Assembly: GCA_036635475.1 (NCBI GenBank)
Contig: JAVWQH010000024.1
Coordinates: forward strand, 1-31,805
Reading direction: 5' to 3'
Origin: JAHHUA01 sp036635475
Lineage (GTDB): Bacteria > Bacillota > Clostridia > Oscillospirales > Ruminococcaceae
DNA: 31,805 nucleotides
Position numbers and translations under genes: made by a program. Below, piece by piece: positions 15,597 to 24,744 of the stretch. Position 1 is the stretch's first letter, and every line of letters begins with the position of its first letter. Below the pieces are notes generated by a model that was not told where the DNA came from, searched no databases, and was given only the letters and a program-made list of their open reading frames with translations.

Positions 15597-16647
15597 TTAT
15601 TAGCTCACCTTCTATAAATAATCGTTGTTTATCTTTTATCTCTTTATTGCTTATAATTATTAAATCATCTTGAGATATTCCGGAAATAACTTCCGAACAA
15701 TACGCACTTTCATCGCCTACTATGATTTTTTTCTTTTCAGCAATTCCATTTGTTATCGTATAAACATATTCATCTAAACCCTCTTGTCTTATTGCAGCTA
15801 CAGGCAATGTTAAAACATCGTGATTACTTGATGTATCAATTTCCGCTTCAATACAATAGCCAATTTTGAAGTTGTTATCATTTTCTAATTTTATTGTAAC
15901 ATCAACAGTTGGACGTCCAATTTGATTTTCTGAGGCAATGGGAGAAATTTGACTGACAACACCTTTGGTTTGAAAATTTTCATCAAAAACATCTGCACTC
16001 ATTCCAATATCTATTTTTTTAGCATATTCTTGATTTATTTTAACGACTGCAATAGTTTCATCAGTATTGCATACAACAATGGCAGGTGTATTGGATTGGC
16101 TTAAAACATTTTCGCTAATATTTATTTCGGTAATAACTCCATTAATCGGTGAAATGATGTCTGGCTGAATGTATGAAATTTTCTTTTCTGAAGTAGTGTA
16201 TTTTGCACTTTTGAATAATTCATCAATATCTTTTTCAGCAATTCCGTAAGCATTTCCCAGTAAATACAACATATCAGGATTAGGAAGTTTGGACACTACT
16301 TCACAAATTTTATTAATGTTAGTTTCAAGCGGTGATGAACTTGTTAGTATGTTCAGAGTTTTGTCTGTATTTATATCTGCCAGTACTGCACCTTTTTCCA
16401 CTCTATCGCCTACACAATAATACACTTCATCAGGATAAACAGGTGTATCAGTATATATTTCTGATTTTGCTGTTGATAAAATTTTCCCGCTGCCTGATAT
16501 TTTAGTGGAAATTGTTTGCTGAACAGGTCTTATATATTTTACCTTTATTGATTTTTCTAATATTATTTCTGGAATATTAGCAATTCCAACAAATAATGAT
16601 AATACAAGTATTGAAATTATTAATTTTTTTATAGCTGAAACCCCCAA
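15574..16647 (-). CDS. Membrane-fusion/efflux adaptor protein (MacA/HlyD-like)
   Basis: The 357-residue protein has one N-terminal membrane anchor (about 7-25), a barrel-sandwich segment (ISTKISGSGKILSTAKSE and ISPINGVITEINISENV), a beta-barrel part (AVVKINQEYAKKIDIGM) and a membrane-proximal C-terminal domain (TLPVAAIRQEGLDEYVYTI), the order seen in HlyD/MacA adaptors. It should sit outside the membrane and work with the permease encoded next. The lipoyl hairpin is short. The start is uncertain: no ATG is available, and the TTG at 16647 has no ribosome binding site before it and lies in an inverted repeat; GGGGG just after it might instead serve a non-canonical start further in. Confidence 0.82.
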   Translation of the reverse strand: MGVSAIKKLIISILVLSLFVGIANIPEIILEKSIKVKYIRPVQQTISTKISGSGKILSTAKSEIYTDTPVYPDEVYYCVGDRVEKGAVLADINTDKTLNILTSSSPLETNINKICEVVSKLPNPDMLYLLGNAYGIAEKDIDELFKSAKYTTSEKKISYIQPDIISPINGVITEINISENVLSQSNTPAIVVCNTDETIAVVKINQEYAKKIDIGMSADVFDENFQTKGVVSQISPIASENQIGRPTVDVTIKLENDNNFKIGYCIEAEIDTSSNHDVLTLPVAAIRQEGLDEYVYTITNGIAEKKKIIVGDESAYCSEVISGISQDDLIIISNKEIKDKQRLFIEGELINEKRPKE

Positions 16648-16682
16648 AATTCTAATATTTATAAAGATATTATTAGAATTTT
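16646..16682. promoter_or_regulatory. Inverted repeat at the start of the adaptor operon
   Basis: Arms AAAATTCTAATA (16646-16657) and TATTAGAATTTT (16671-16682) pair perfectly around 13 bases. It overlaps the supposed TTG start of the adaptor gene. It could be an operator or a leader hairpin that controls translation. Confidence 0.5.
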
Positions 16683-16781
16683 TATCTGTTTTATTACAAG
16701 AAAAAATAATAATTTTAGGTATAATAATAAAAATATAGGTTAAATTATTTATATATTTATGAAAGAATTGTGTGAGTAGAT

Positions 16782-16943
16782 ATGAATAATCTTATTCCTT
16801 GTATTAAAAAATGTATGTATCAAAAAGACGGCTATTGCAATCTTGATGAAATAATGGTGATTAATGCTCTTAATATTGATGTGGATTGCTTATATTTTAC
16901 CCCTATTGTAAGTAAAAATTCTAAGTCAAAAGCTAATAAATAA
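16782..16943 (+). CDS. Small Cys-containing protein, 53 residues
   Basis: This ORF was found by reading; it is followed at once by a terminator. The product starts MNNLIPCIKKCMYQKDGYC and has C7, C11, C19 and C36, then a basic tail (KNSKSKANK). The pattern C-x3-C-x7-C-x16-C-x-YF resembles small DUF1540-like clostridial proteins with CxxxCxYxxxGxC, which are predicted to bind metal. Function is unknown. The ribosome binding site (GTGAG, seven bases upstream) is weak. It is divergent from the adaptor operon. The terminator overlapping its stop codon supports a real gene. Confidence 0.65.
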   Translation: MNNLIPCIKKCMYQKDGYCNLDEIMVINALNIDVDCLYFTPIVSKNSKSKANK

Positions 16944-16999
16944 CCTAGCTTTCATATGCTAAATTTCTGTCAGCATATGTTGAAGCTAGGTTATTTATT
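16935..16999 (+). terminator. Terminator of the small Cys protein gene
   Basis: Arms 16935-16960 and 16972-16999 form a long stem (AATAAATAACCTAGCTT with its complement, then ATATGCT with AGCATAT, separated by a small bulge). The right arm ends in TTATTTATT. The left arm includes the stop codon. Confidence 0.75.
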
Positions 17000-17082
17000 C
17001 TATATGGAGTTTTAATGACTTTAATATAAACAAAATCTTACTGATTAAATTTTTGCAATAAATTGTTGAAAAAGATTGTATT

Positions 17083-17110
17083 AAAGCCGTTTACAACACT
17101 GTAAAGCTTT
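17083..17110. terminator. Possible terminator hairpin after the Gfo/Idh/MocA gene
   Basis: AAAGC-TTTACA pairs with TGTAAA-GCTTT around ACAC, with a two-base bulge (17088-17089). It lies 58 bases past the stop of the minus-strand dehydrogenase gene. The trailing tract is weak on either strand. Confidence 0.35.
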
Positions 17111-17167
17111 TGAACTTAACATTTATTTTTTCAATTATGTGTTGATTTATTGCAATTATTTTACAAT

Positions 17168-18178
17168 TTAATAGTCCGATAAGTTCGATTGATAGATTTT
17201 GTTTGCAAAATCAACCGCTTTTTTTCCGTCAGCACCGCTAATCATAAGTTCCCTATTATTATCAATAGAATTTATGAAGTCTTCGTATAATTTAATATGG
17301 CCATCACCATATATATCATTTATTTCATCTAAACATTTTTCGTTTAAACTTACATCTTTGCAATTATCCTGTGAATTATAATATGCAATTTTATTCATTG
17401 ATTTTCCGCTTAACTTGATTGTACCTAATGTTCCGATTATTGTTAATGTTTCTTCTAAGTTTTCAGCATAAACATTAGTTGTAACCTCAATTTGTGCTTG
17501 AACATTATTTTTAAATTTAACAAAAGCAAAAACATTATCATCTATTTCAATATAACTGTGATTTAGATTAGAAACGAAGCTGTATATACAATCAATCTCA
17601 CTTTCAACAAACCAACAAATCATATCCAGCAAATGTATTCCTTGATTCATAAGAATGCCGCCATCTGTCTTCCGTTTTCCACGCCAATCGGATAAACTAT
17701 AATATCTTTCATCTCTATTCCATCTTAAATTCGCTGATATTTGCAAGATATCGCCTATTTCTTTGCTCATAATCTTTTCTTTTGCAAATATAACTGCATC
17801 ATTAAATCTGTTTTGATGACAAACTGAAAGATAAAGTTGCTTATCCCGACTTTTGTTAATAAGTATATCACATTCTCTTACAGTCATTGATAGTGGTTTC
17901 TCAACGATTATATGACAATTGTGTTCTAATGCTAAATAAGCATAGGAAAAATGCAAATAATTTGGAACTGCAATAGCAACCAACTCAGGCTTTTCAATAG
18001 TAAGCATTTCATCAAAAGATTGATAAATATTTGTATTTTTTAGATTGTATTTTTCTTTTAATTCTATTGCTTTTTTAATATCAACATCACATAGCCCTGC
18101 TATTTCTAAGTTGTTATTTTTAGCAGCTATGATATGTTTATATGATACCCTACCACAGCCAATAAGAGCATATTTCAT
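17168..18178 (-). CDS. Gfo/Idh/MocA family NAD(P)-dependent oxidoreductase
   Basis: The 336-residue cytosolic enzyme has the N-terminal Rossmann motif (YALIGCGRVSYKH, residues 3-15), the family EKP signature (IIVEKPLSM, about residue 92) and the C-terminal GFO domain with DGGILMNQGIHLLDMICWF. The strings VCHQNRFND and DWRGKRKTDGG resemble WbpB/WlbA, UDP-N-acetylglucosaminuronate 3-dehydrogenases of surface-sugar synthesis, so a nucleotide-sugar substrate is possible. No sugar-biosynthesis neighbours are present to confirm this. The ATG follows GAGGTG. It stands alone between the Cys protein unit and the recQ terminator. Confidence 0.9.
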   Translation of the reverse strand: MKYALIGCGRVSYKHIIAAKNNNLEIAGLCDVDIKKAIELKEKYNLKNTNIYQSFDEMLTIEKPELVAIAVPNYLHFSYAYLALEHNCHIIVEKPLSMTVRECDILINKSRDKQLYLSVCHQNRFNDAVIFAKEKIMSKEIGDILQISANLRWNRDERYYSLSDWRGKRKTDGGILMNQGIHLLDMICWFVESEIDCIYSFVSNLNHSYIEIDDNVFAFVKFKNNVQAQIEVTTNVYAENLEETLTIIGTLGTIKLSGKSMNKIAYYNSQDNCKDVSLNEKCLDEINDIYGDGHIKLYEDFINSIDNNRELMISGADGKKAVDFANKIYQSNLSDY

Positions 18179-18250
18179 TACAACACCTCTATATTACTTT
18201 TATTTTGATTTACTTATATATATTAAAAAAAAGCGGACAATATTACTTGC

Positions 18251-18281
18251 AAAAAAGAGACACTATTTATATAGTGCCTCT
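18251..18281 (-). terminator. Terminator of recQ
   Basis: On the minus strand AGAGGCACTAT (18281-18271) pairs with ATAGTGTCTCT (18266-18256, one G-U), loop of four bases, followed by T6 (18256-18251). It lies 42 bases after the recQ stop. Confidence 0.85.
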
Positions 18282-18322
18282 GGAAATTATTATTAAATTG
18301 TTCTACTAATCATTAATTGTAT

Positions 18323-20113
18323 TTATTGGTTTATTTCATCAATAAAAATTTGTCCGTATTTTGATATTTTTGTTTGTCCCATTCCCTTAATATCGTTTAG
18401 TTCATTTATTGATGATGGCTTAATTGAAGCTAATTCTTTTAATGTAGCATCTGTTAAAATAACATATGCAGGTACTCCTTGTTTTTCTGCGATTGATTTT
18501 CTAAGCACCTTAAATCTCTTTAATAATTCCAAATCAACTTCATATTCTATGGCTATATTATTTTTCATTGATAAGAATGATTTATTTGTTAATTTCTTAA
18601 CTATTGATTTACCTTTTGATGTAAGTTTAGCGATTTTATAGTCGCCTGTAGTATTATATATATATTCATTTTCCTCTAGCCACTCAAGTTCCTTTTTAAC
18701 TTTTCCACACTGTTCAGTTCTTAATACTCCAAATTGTGGCAATGTATCAAAACCTTTTTTAGCAATTCTAACATCATCACTACCTGTAAGTATATCAATA
18801 ATAAAATTATAACCATATTTTTCACTAATTGCACTTATTACGCATAATATATTTTTTGCATTTTCAGAAAGTTCACCCGAATTATCTTTTGGCGTACAAT
18901 TAGAGCAAAAATTACATTTATTTTCTGCATTTTCTCCAAAATAATTTAGTATAAATTTTCTCAAACATTGATTAGTGGTGGAATAAAATGTTATTTTTTT
19001 CAGTTTTTCGCTCTCTCGATTTTTTAAAGCGATACATTCTTCTTCACTTTCTAAATTAGATTTTTCTATACCTTTTTCAATTAAAAATTGATTTAATCTA
19101 ACATCAGAACCACTATATAATAATATGCAATCAGCATTTTCTCCATCTCTGCCCGCTCTGCCTGCTTCTTGATAATATGCTTCAATATTTAATGGCATAT
19201 TATAATGAATTACAAACGAAACGTTAGACTTGTCTATTCCCATTCCAAACGCACTTGTTGCTATCATTATTTTGCATCTATCGAAAATGAAATTATCTTG
19301 GTTGGCATTTCTTTCTTCATCTTTCATTCCGGCATGATAAATGCCAACATCGTATTTTTTTTCGCTTAATAATGCGCCTAACTCTTCAACTCGTTTGCGT
19401 GTTGAACAATAAATTATTCCAGATTTATCTGCATTTTCTTTTAAATATTTAAGTATGTATTCATTTTTATCAATTGGATTTTCAACAGCAAAATATAGGT
19501 TTTTTCTATCAAAACTTGATGTTAATTCAAGGGGATTTTCAAGATGTAATTGATTTATAATATCACTTTTCACTTGTTGCGTTGCCGTTGCAGTAAAAGC
19601 AGCGATTTTAGGCTTTTCGTTCAATAAATCTATAAAACTTCTGATTTTTGTGTAACTTGGGCGAAAATCATGCCCCCATTGTGATATACAATGTGCCTCA
19701 TCAATAGCAATCATACTTATTTTAGCACTTAATGCAAAATCTAAAAAAATATTTGTAAATAAACGTTCGGGTGCAACGTAAATTATTTTGTAAACTCCGT
19801 TTTTGGCATTTTCTATTGCTTTATTAAACTGATTTAATGACAGCGAACTGTTCAAAAATGCTGCCCTGACACCAATTTGATTTAATGTTGCAACTTGGTC
19901 TTTCATTAATGAAATTAATGGGCAAATTACCAATGTAATTCCACTCATTGCGATAGCCGGTATTTGATAACAAATTGATTTTCCTGCTCCTGTTGGCATA
20001 ATTGCAATTGTATCTCGACCATGCAAAATATTTTGAATTATTTCTTCCTGACCTTCTCTAAATGCGTCATAACCATAATACTTTTTAAGTATTGAATAAA
20101 TATATTCAGTCAA
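18323..20113 (-). CDS. recQ: ATP-dependent DNA helicase RecQ
   Basis: This 3'-5' DNA helicase acts in recombination and stalled-fork repair. The 596 residues contain the helicase core with Walker A TGAGKS (41-46), DEAH (138-141) and motif VI QEAGRAGRDG; a RecQ C-terminal zinc site with four cysteines (CLRKF...CNFCSNC, about 375-402); a winged helix; and a C-terminal HRDC domain (about 525-596, IAEKQGVPAYVILTDATL and DIKGMGQTK). All RecQ parts are present. The start is TTG, chosen because AAGGAG lies six bases before it. It follows pfkA by 78 bases on the same strand, and no terminator is visible between them, so it may be read from the upstream operon. Confidence 0.96.
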   Translation of the reverse strand: MTEYIYSILKKYYGYDAFREGQEEIIQNILHGRDTIAIMPTGAGKSICYQIPAIAMSGITLVICPLISLMKDQVATLNQIGVRAAFLNSSLSLNQFNKAIENAKNGVYKIIYVAPERLFTNIFLDFALSAKISMIAIDEAHCISQWGHDFRPSYTKIRSFIDLLNEKPKIAAFTATATQQVKSDIINQLHLENPLELTSSFDRKNLYFAVENPIDKNEYILKYLKENADKSGIIYCSTRKRVEELGALLSEKKYDVGIYHAGMKDEERNANQDNFIFDRCKIMIATSAFGMGIDKSNVSFVIHYNMPLNIEAYYQEAGRAGRDGENADCILLYSGSDVRLNQFLIEKGIEKSNLESEEECIALKNRESEKLKKITFYSTTNQCLRKFILNYFGENAENKCNFCSNCTPKDNSGELSENAKNILCVISAISEKYGYNFIIDILTGSDDVRIAKKGFDTLPQFGVLRTEQCGKVKKELEWLEENEYIYNTTGDYKIAKLTSKGKSIVKKLTNKSFLSMKNNIAIEYEVDLELLKRFKVLRKSIAEKQGVPAYVILTDATLKELASIKPSSINELNDIKGMGQTKISKYGQIFIDEINQ

Positions 20114-20191
20114 TTTATTCTCCTTAGTATGTTTATAATCAATGCAAAATACAAACAGATTTTATAAGTAAAACAATGCAGAGTACATTAA

Positions 20192-21160
20192 TTAAATTGA
20201 TATTTCATTTGAAATTCTGTATAATTCCATATCCAATCCTTTTTTCATAGTCAAAGATTTTTTTAAATCAAAGTCAGTTATTTTACCATCTTTGTATGAC
20301 ACAACTCGGTTGGCTTTATTATTTAATAATAATTCAACACCATAATGTCCCATATAACTTGCCATAGCTCTATCTTTTGCTGATGGTGAACCGCCTCTTT
20401 GAACATATCCCAAAACGCTTAGCCTTGTATTGATGCCAACTAAATTTTCGATTTTTTTTGTTATTTCTTGCGAATCACCAACGCCCTCAGCCACAATTAT
20501 AATAAAATGCTGCTTGCCATTTCTAAGGGATTTATTGATTTTTTCTGCAATTTCATCAAAATTAGGTTCTATTTCAGGCACAAGTATTGCTGATGCTCCA
20601 CAAGATATTCCAGTTTGCAATGCAATATACCCCGCACTTCTTCCCATAACTTCCACAACGGAACATCTATCGTGAGATTGAGAAGTATCTCTAATTCTGT
20701 CCACCATTTCAACCGCTGTATTAACTGCTGTATCAAAACCAATCGTATAATCGGAAGAAGTAATATCATTATCAATAGTGCAAGGTATTCCAACGCAAGG
20801 CATACCCAACTCAGATAAAGCTGCTGCTCCTTTGAAAGAGCCATCGCCACCCATTACTATTAATCCGTCAATACCTGCTTCTTCGCAAACTTGTTTTCCT
20901 CTTAACACTCCGCTTTTCTCCATAAATTCAGGACATCTTGAAGAATAAAGAATAGTTCCTCCACGTTTTATAATATCTTTTACACTTCTTAAATTCATTT
21001 CAAAAATATCGCCACTTATAAGCCCTGTAAATCCACGTCTTATTCCCACCATTCTGATATTATTATAAAGACCGGTTCGTATTGCAGAACGTATTGCAGC
21101 ATTCATTCCTGGAGCATCACCGCCACTTGTTAGCACACCGATAGTTTGAACTTTTTCCAT
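20192..21160 (-). CDS. pfkA: 6-phosphofructokinase, ATP-type
   Basis: This enzyme makes fructose 1,6-bisphosphate in glycolysis. The 322-residue protein starts with the nucleotide site GVLTSGGDAPGMNAAIR, has GGDGS (104-108), which favours ATP over pyrophosphate as donor, and the catalytic TIDND (128-132). The residue before TIDND is Cys127 where the Escherichia coli enzyme has Gly and pyrophosphate enzymes have Lys; Cys at this place is, as far as I recall, frequent in clostridia. Fructose-phosphate residues are in EVMGRSAGY and LGYVQRGGSPSA. The ATG follows GGAGG. It lies 16 bases after dnaE, a common Firmicute arrangement, and should be co-transcribed. Confidence 0.97.
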   Translation of the reverse strand: MEKVQTIGVLTSGGDAPGMNAAIRSAIRTGLYNNIRMVGIRRGFTGLISGDIFEMNLRSVKDIIKRGGTILYSSRCPEFMEKSGVLRGKQVCEEAGIDGLIVMGGDGSFKGAAALSELGMPCVGIPCTIDNDITSSDYTIGFDTAVNTAVEMVDRIRDTSQSHDRCSVVEVMGRSAGYIALQTGISCGASAILVPEIEPNFDEIAEKINKSLRNGKQHFIIIVAEGVGDSQEITKKIENLVGINTRLSVLGYVQRGGSPSAKDRAMASYMGHYGVELLLNNKANRVVSYKDGKITDFDLKKSLTMKKGLDMELYRISNEISI

Positions 21161-21176
21161 AAATATTCCTCCAATA

Positions 21177-24100
21177 TTACCTTACAGCAACATTTTTATC
21201 TCCTAAAATATATCTTGCTTCATTGACTAGTGGCTCACATAATCTAACCCATAAGCCTTTTGGAGCAACAGTTAGCTTTTTATCTTCATTAAAATAAACA
21301 TAAACAGGATAATTCACCATTCCATCTTCATTGAAAAATTCGAGCAGACTTTTAATTTTCTCCATTTCAGAACTATGAGCATTTTCAACTTTTAGGTATA
21401 GCCCTTTTTTAGTCGAGGAATTTTTAATTTCAGATGATGGGTTTGTTGTATTTGATTTATAAGTATTGTCGTTAAAATTATTATTGTTTTTCATTGTTGC
21501 ATTTATCAAATCATAATTACTTATGTCATAGATAGCGGAGCAAATAATAGTAGGCTCTTTTTCTTCTCTAATGCTTATTTTTCCTTCTATGACAATCGGA
21601 TTAATGCTACTTAAAATATCTTTATACAAAGCATATTTTGTCGGAAACAACAATGTTTCTATTGTTGAAGTCATATCTTCTAACTCAGCAAAAGCCATTG
21701 TATCATTATTTTTAGTGCTTTTTGTTTTTACTGCATTTACGATTCCAATTACTGTAACAAATGTTCCGTCATAATTTTTATTGTTGATATCTTTGACATT
21801 ATGCAAGATGTCAGAAATAGTTGCAATTTTATATTTTTTAAATAAATACTCATATTTTTCCAGCGGGTGTCCTGAAACATATAGTCCTATTATTTCCTTT
21901 TCCATTGACAGCAGTCTAAATTGCGGATATTCTTCTTTTCTCACGATTTTATATGATGCCGTATTATTATCATTTGAAAAAAGATTAGTTTGTCCGTCAA
22001 TATTTTGACATTTAATTGAGTCTACATCAGCTAAAATCATTTCAAAACTTGACATCATTTCATTTCGATTATAACCTAAATTGTCCATAGAACCGCATTT
22101 TATAAGGCTTTCGACTGTTCTTTTGCTTATGTTTTTTCCGTAAAGCCTTTCAAGAAACTGCGGGTAATCAGTAAACTCTCCATTTTTTCTTTCTTCAATC
22201 AAATTTAGAATAACACCTTTTCCTAAATTTTTAATTGCAAAAAGACCGAACCTTATCTTATCGTTTTCAACTGTAAAATTAAGTTCACTTTTATTGACAT
22301 CAGGAGGCAAAATCTCAATTTTAAGACGTTTACATTCATTTATATATTCAATAATTTTATCAGTATTATCAATAACACTGGTCAATAAAGCTGCCATATA
22401 TGCTGTAGTATAATGGCATTTTAAATATGCAGTTTGATATGAAAGAGTTGCATATGCCGCTGCGTGACTTTTATTAAAAGCATATGAAGCGAACGAACTC
22501 ATTTCATCAAAAATACTATTTGCAATTTCGGGAGAAATTCCATTTGCAACGCAGCCAACACATTTTGATGTGGATTTTTCCTCATTATCTCCATATATAA
22601 AACTTTTTCTTTCGCCTTCCATAACATCAATCTTTTTTTTGGACATTGCTCTTCGTACTAAATCTGCTCTGCCATATGAATAGCCTGCAAGTTCACGAAA
22701 AATTTGCATAACTTGTTCTTGATAAATAATACATCCACAAGTTACGTCTAATATTGGCTTTAATAAATTTGTTTTATACTTGATATTTTGAGGATTATTT
22801 CGGTTTTTAATATAAGTTGGAATTGAGTCCATTGGACCGGGACGATATAATGATATAACCGCAATTAAATCTTCCACGCAATTGGGTTTAATCTGCACCA
22901 ACACTTGTCGCATTCCAGCCGATTCAAATTGGAAAACACCAAATGTTTTTCCGCTTGCAAGCATTTTAAATACTTTTTCATCACATAAATTGATTTTTGA
23001 TATATCAAAATCAGGCTTATTTTTTCTGACAAAATTAGATGTTTCTTCTATTACTGTTAAGTTTCTAAGTCCCAGAAAATCCATTTTCAAAAGACCTAAT
23101 TCTTCTAATGTAGTCATTGTATATTGTGTTACAATCGCACCATCATTAGACTGTAAAGGTACATAGCTTTCCACTGTATCTTTGGTTATAACAACACCTG
23201 CTGCGTGGGTTGAGGAGTGTTTTGGCATACCTTCTAATTTTATAGCAGTATCAATAAGCTGTTTAACTTGTGGTGATTTATCATATTGCTCTTTTAATTC
23301 CCCACAATCATTTAAAGCTTTATTAATCGTTATATTAAGTTCAGATGGTATCAATTTAGCGATTACATCTACAAATTGATAACTTAATCCTAATGCTCTT
23401 CCAACATCTCTTATCGCACCTTTAGCTGCCATAGTTCCGAACGTTATTATCTGTGCTACGTGGTCTTTGCCATATTTTTCAACCACATAATCAATAACTT
23501 CTTGACGGCGTTCATAGCAAAAATCAATATCAAAATCGGGCATACTAATTCTTTCGGGATTTAAAAATCTTTCAAAAAGAAGATTGTATTTTATGGGGTC
23601 AATTCCTGTAATTCCAATACAGTAAGCAGCTAAACTGCCTGCTCCTGAGCCTCTTCCGGGGCCAACAGGAATATTCTGTGTTCTTGCGTAATTTATAAAA
23701 TCATATACAATAAGATAATAATTCACATATCCCATTGTCTTAATTATATTCATTTCATATTCAAGTCTATCTTTAATATCTTGACTTGGGTTATTATCGT
23801 ATTTTTCAAAAAGACCTTTGTAGCATAATTTTTCAAAATAATCATCATTATCTTGACCATTAGGTGCTGAATAATATGGTAGCTTTGTAACTCCAAATTC
23901 AAACTCAATATTACACATATCGGCAATTTTTGAAGTATTGGAAATAGCATTTTTATATTGTCCGAAAAGCAGACTCATCTCATCTTCTGATTTAACATAA
24001 AATTCATCTGTTTGAAATTCCATATTATTGGGTTCGCTAACTGTTTTATTTGTTTGAATACAAATAAGTATATTTTGTATTTTACTGTCTTCTTGATATA

Positions 24101-24728
24101 TATAATGGCAATCGTTTGTTGCAACTAATCCGACTTTTGTTTCTTCTGACAATCTAACTAAATCCGACAAAATATTTATTTGCTCTTTAATACCATGGTT
24201 TTGAATTTCAATGTAGTAATTATCCTCACCAAAAATAGATTTATACTCTTTTGCCACAGAAACTGCTTGTCCATAATCACCGACAGAAAGAAGTCTTGGT
24301 ATTTGTCCCGCTAAACAACCGGATAATGCAATAAGACCTTCACTGTGTTTTTTGAGCAGTTCTATATCAACTCTCGGTTTTGAATAAAAACCTTCTGTAA
24401 AGCCTGCTGAAACAAGTTTAATTAAATTTTTATATCCAACTTCATTTTTACATAGCAGAACAAGATGATATGGTGAACTATCAATCTTATGTATTTTATC
24501 AAATCTTGTTCGTGGTGCAACATAAACTTCACAGCCAATAATTGGTTTAATTCCCTTGGCTTTTGCTTTTTTATAAAACTCCACTGCGCCATACATAACA
24601 CCATGGTCAGTTATAGCGATTGCTTTTTGATTAAGTTCAATTGCCCTATCAAGCAATTGTGATATCTTGCTTGCACCGTCCAACAAACTATATTCAGTAT
24701 GAACGTGCAAATGAACAAAATCTTCCAT
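21177..24728 (-). CDS. dnaE: DNA polymerase III alpha subunit DnaE
   Basis: This replicative polymerase subunit has 1183 residues. The order is an N-terminal PHP domain (LHVHTEYSLLDGASK, residues 7-21; TDHGVMYGAV near 40), the C-family polymerase core with GPGRGSGAGSL and the catalytic acidic motif PDFDIDF near residue 400, a fingers/tandem HhH region, and a C-terminal OB fold (GTFVTVIGIVNAVKTK, about 1000) with a short tail. It lacks the 3'-5' exonuclease domain that marks PolC, so it is the DnaE type used with PolC in Firmicutes. The ATG follows AAGGAG. It lies between whiA (16 bases upstream) and pfkA (16 bases downstream). Confidence 0.97.
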   Translation of the reverse strand: MEDFVHLHVHTEYSLLDGASKISQLLDRAIELNQKAIAITDHGVMYGAVEFYKKAKAKGIKPIIGCEVYVAPRTRFDKIHKIDSSPYHLVLLCKNEVGYKNLIKLVSAGFTEGFYSKPRVDIELLKKHSEGLIALSGCLAGQIPRLLSVGDYGQAVSVAKEYKSIFGEDNYYIEIQNHGIKEQINILSDLVRLSEETKVGLVATNDCHYIYQEDSKIQNILICIQTNKTVSEPNNMEFQTDEFYVKSEDEMSLLFGQYKNAISNTSKIADMCNIEFEFGVTKLPYYSAPNGQDNDDYFEKLCYKGLFEKYDNNPSQDIKDRLEYEMNIIKTMGYVNYYLIVYDFINYARTQNIPVGPGRGSGAGSLAAYCIGITGIDPIKYNLLFERFLNPERISMPDFDIDFCYERRQEVIDYVVEKYGKDHVAQIITFGTMAAKGAIRDVGRALGLSYQFVDVIAKLIPSELNITINKALNDCGELKEQYDKSPQVKQLIDTAIKLEGMPKHSSTHAAGVVITKDTVESYVPLQSNDGAIVTQYTMTTLEELGLLKMDFLGLRNLTVIEETSNFVRKNKPDFDISKINLCDEKVFKMLASGKTFGVFQFESAGMRQVLVQIKPNCVEDLIAVISLYRPGPMDSIPTYIKNRNNPQNIKYKTNLLKPILDVTCGCIIYQEQVMQIFRELAGYSYGRADLVRRAMSKKKIDVMEGERKSFIYGDNEEKSTSKCVGCVANGISPEIANSIFDEMSSFASYAFNKSHAAAYATLSYQTAYLKCHYTTAYMAALLTSVIDNTDKIIEYINECKRLKIEILPPDVNKSELNFTVENDKIRFGLFAIKNLGKGVILNLIEERKNGEFTDYPQFLERLYGKNISKRTVESLIKCGSMDNLGYNRNEMMSSFEMILADVDSIKCQNIDGQTNLFSNDNNTASYKIVRKEEYPQFRLLSMEKEIIGLYVSGHPLEKYEYLFKKYKIATISDILHNVKDINNKNYDGTFVTVIGIVNAVKTKSTKNNDTMAFAELEDMTSTIETLLFPTKYALYKDILSSINPIVIEGKISIREEKEPTIICSAIYDISNYDLINATMKNNNNFNDNTYKSNTTNPSSEIKNSSTKKGLYLKVENAHSSEMEKIKSLLEFFNEDGMVNYPVYVYFNEDKKLTVAPKGLWVRLCEPLVNEARYILGDKNVAVR

Positions 24729-24744
24729 TTTTTCTCCTTATTAA

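Noticed and set aside
20192..21160. Phosphofructokinase as a pyrophosphate-dependent enzyme
   Set aside because: GGDGS has Gly where pyrophosphate enzymes have Asp, and the residue before TIDND is Cys rather than Lys.
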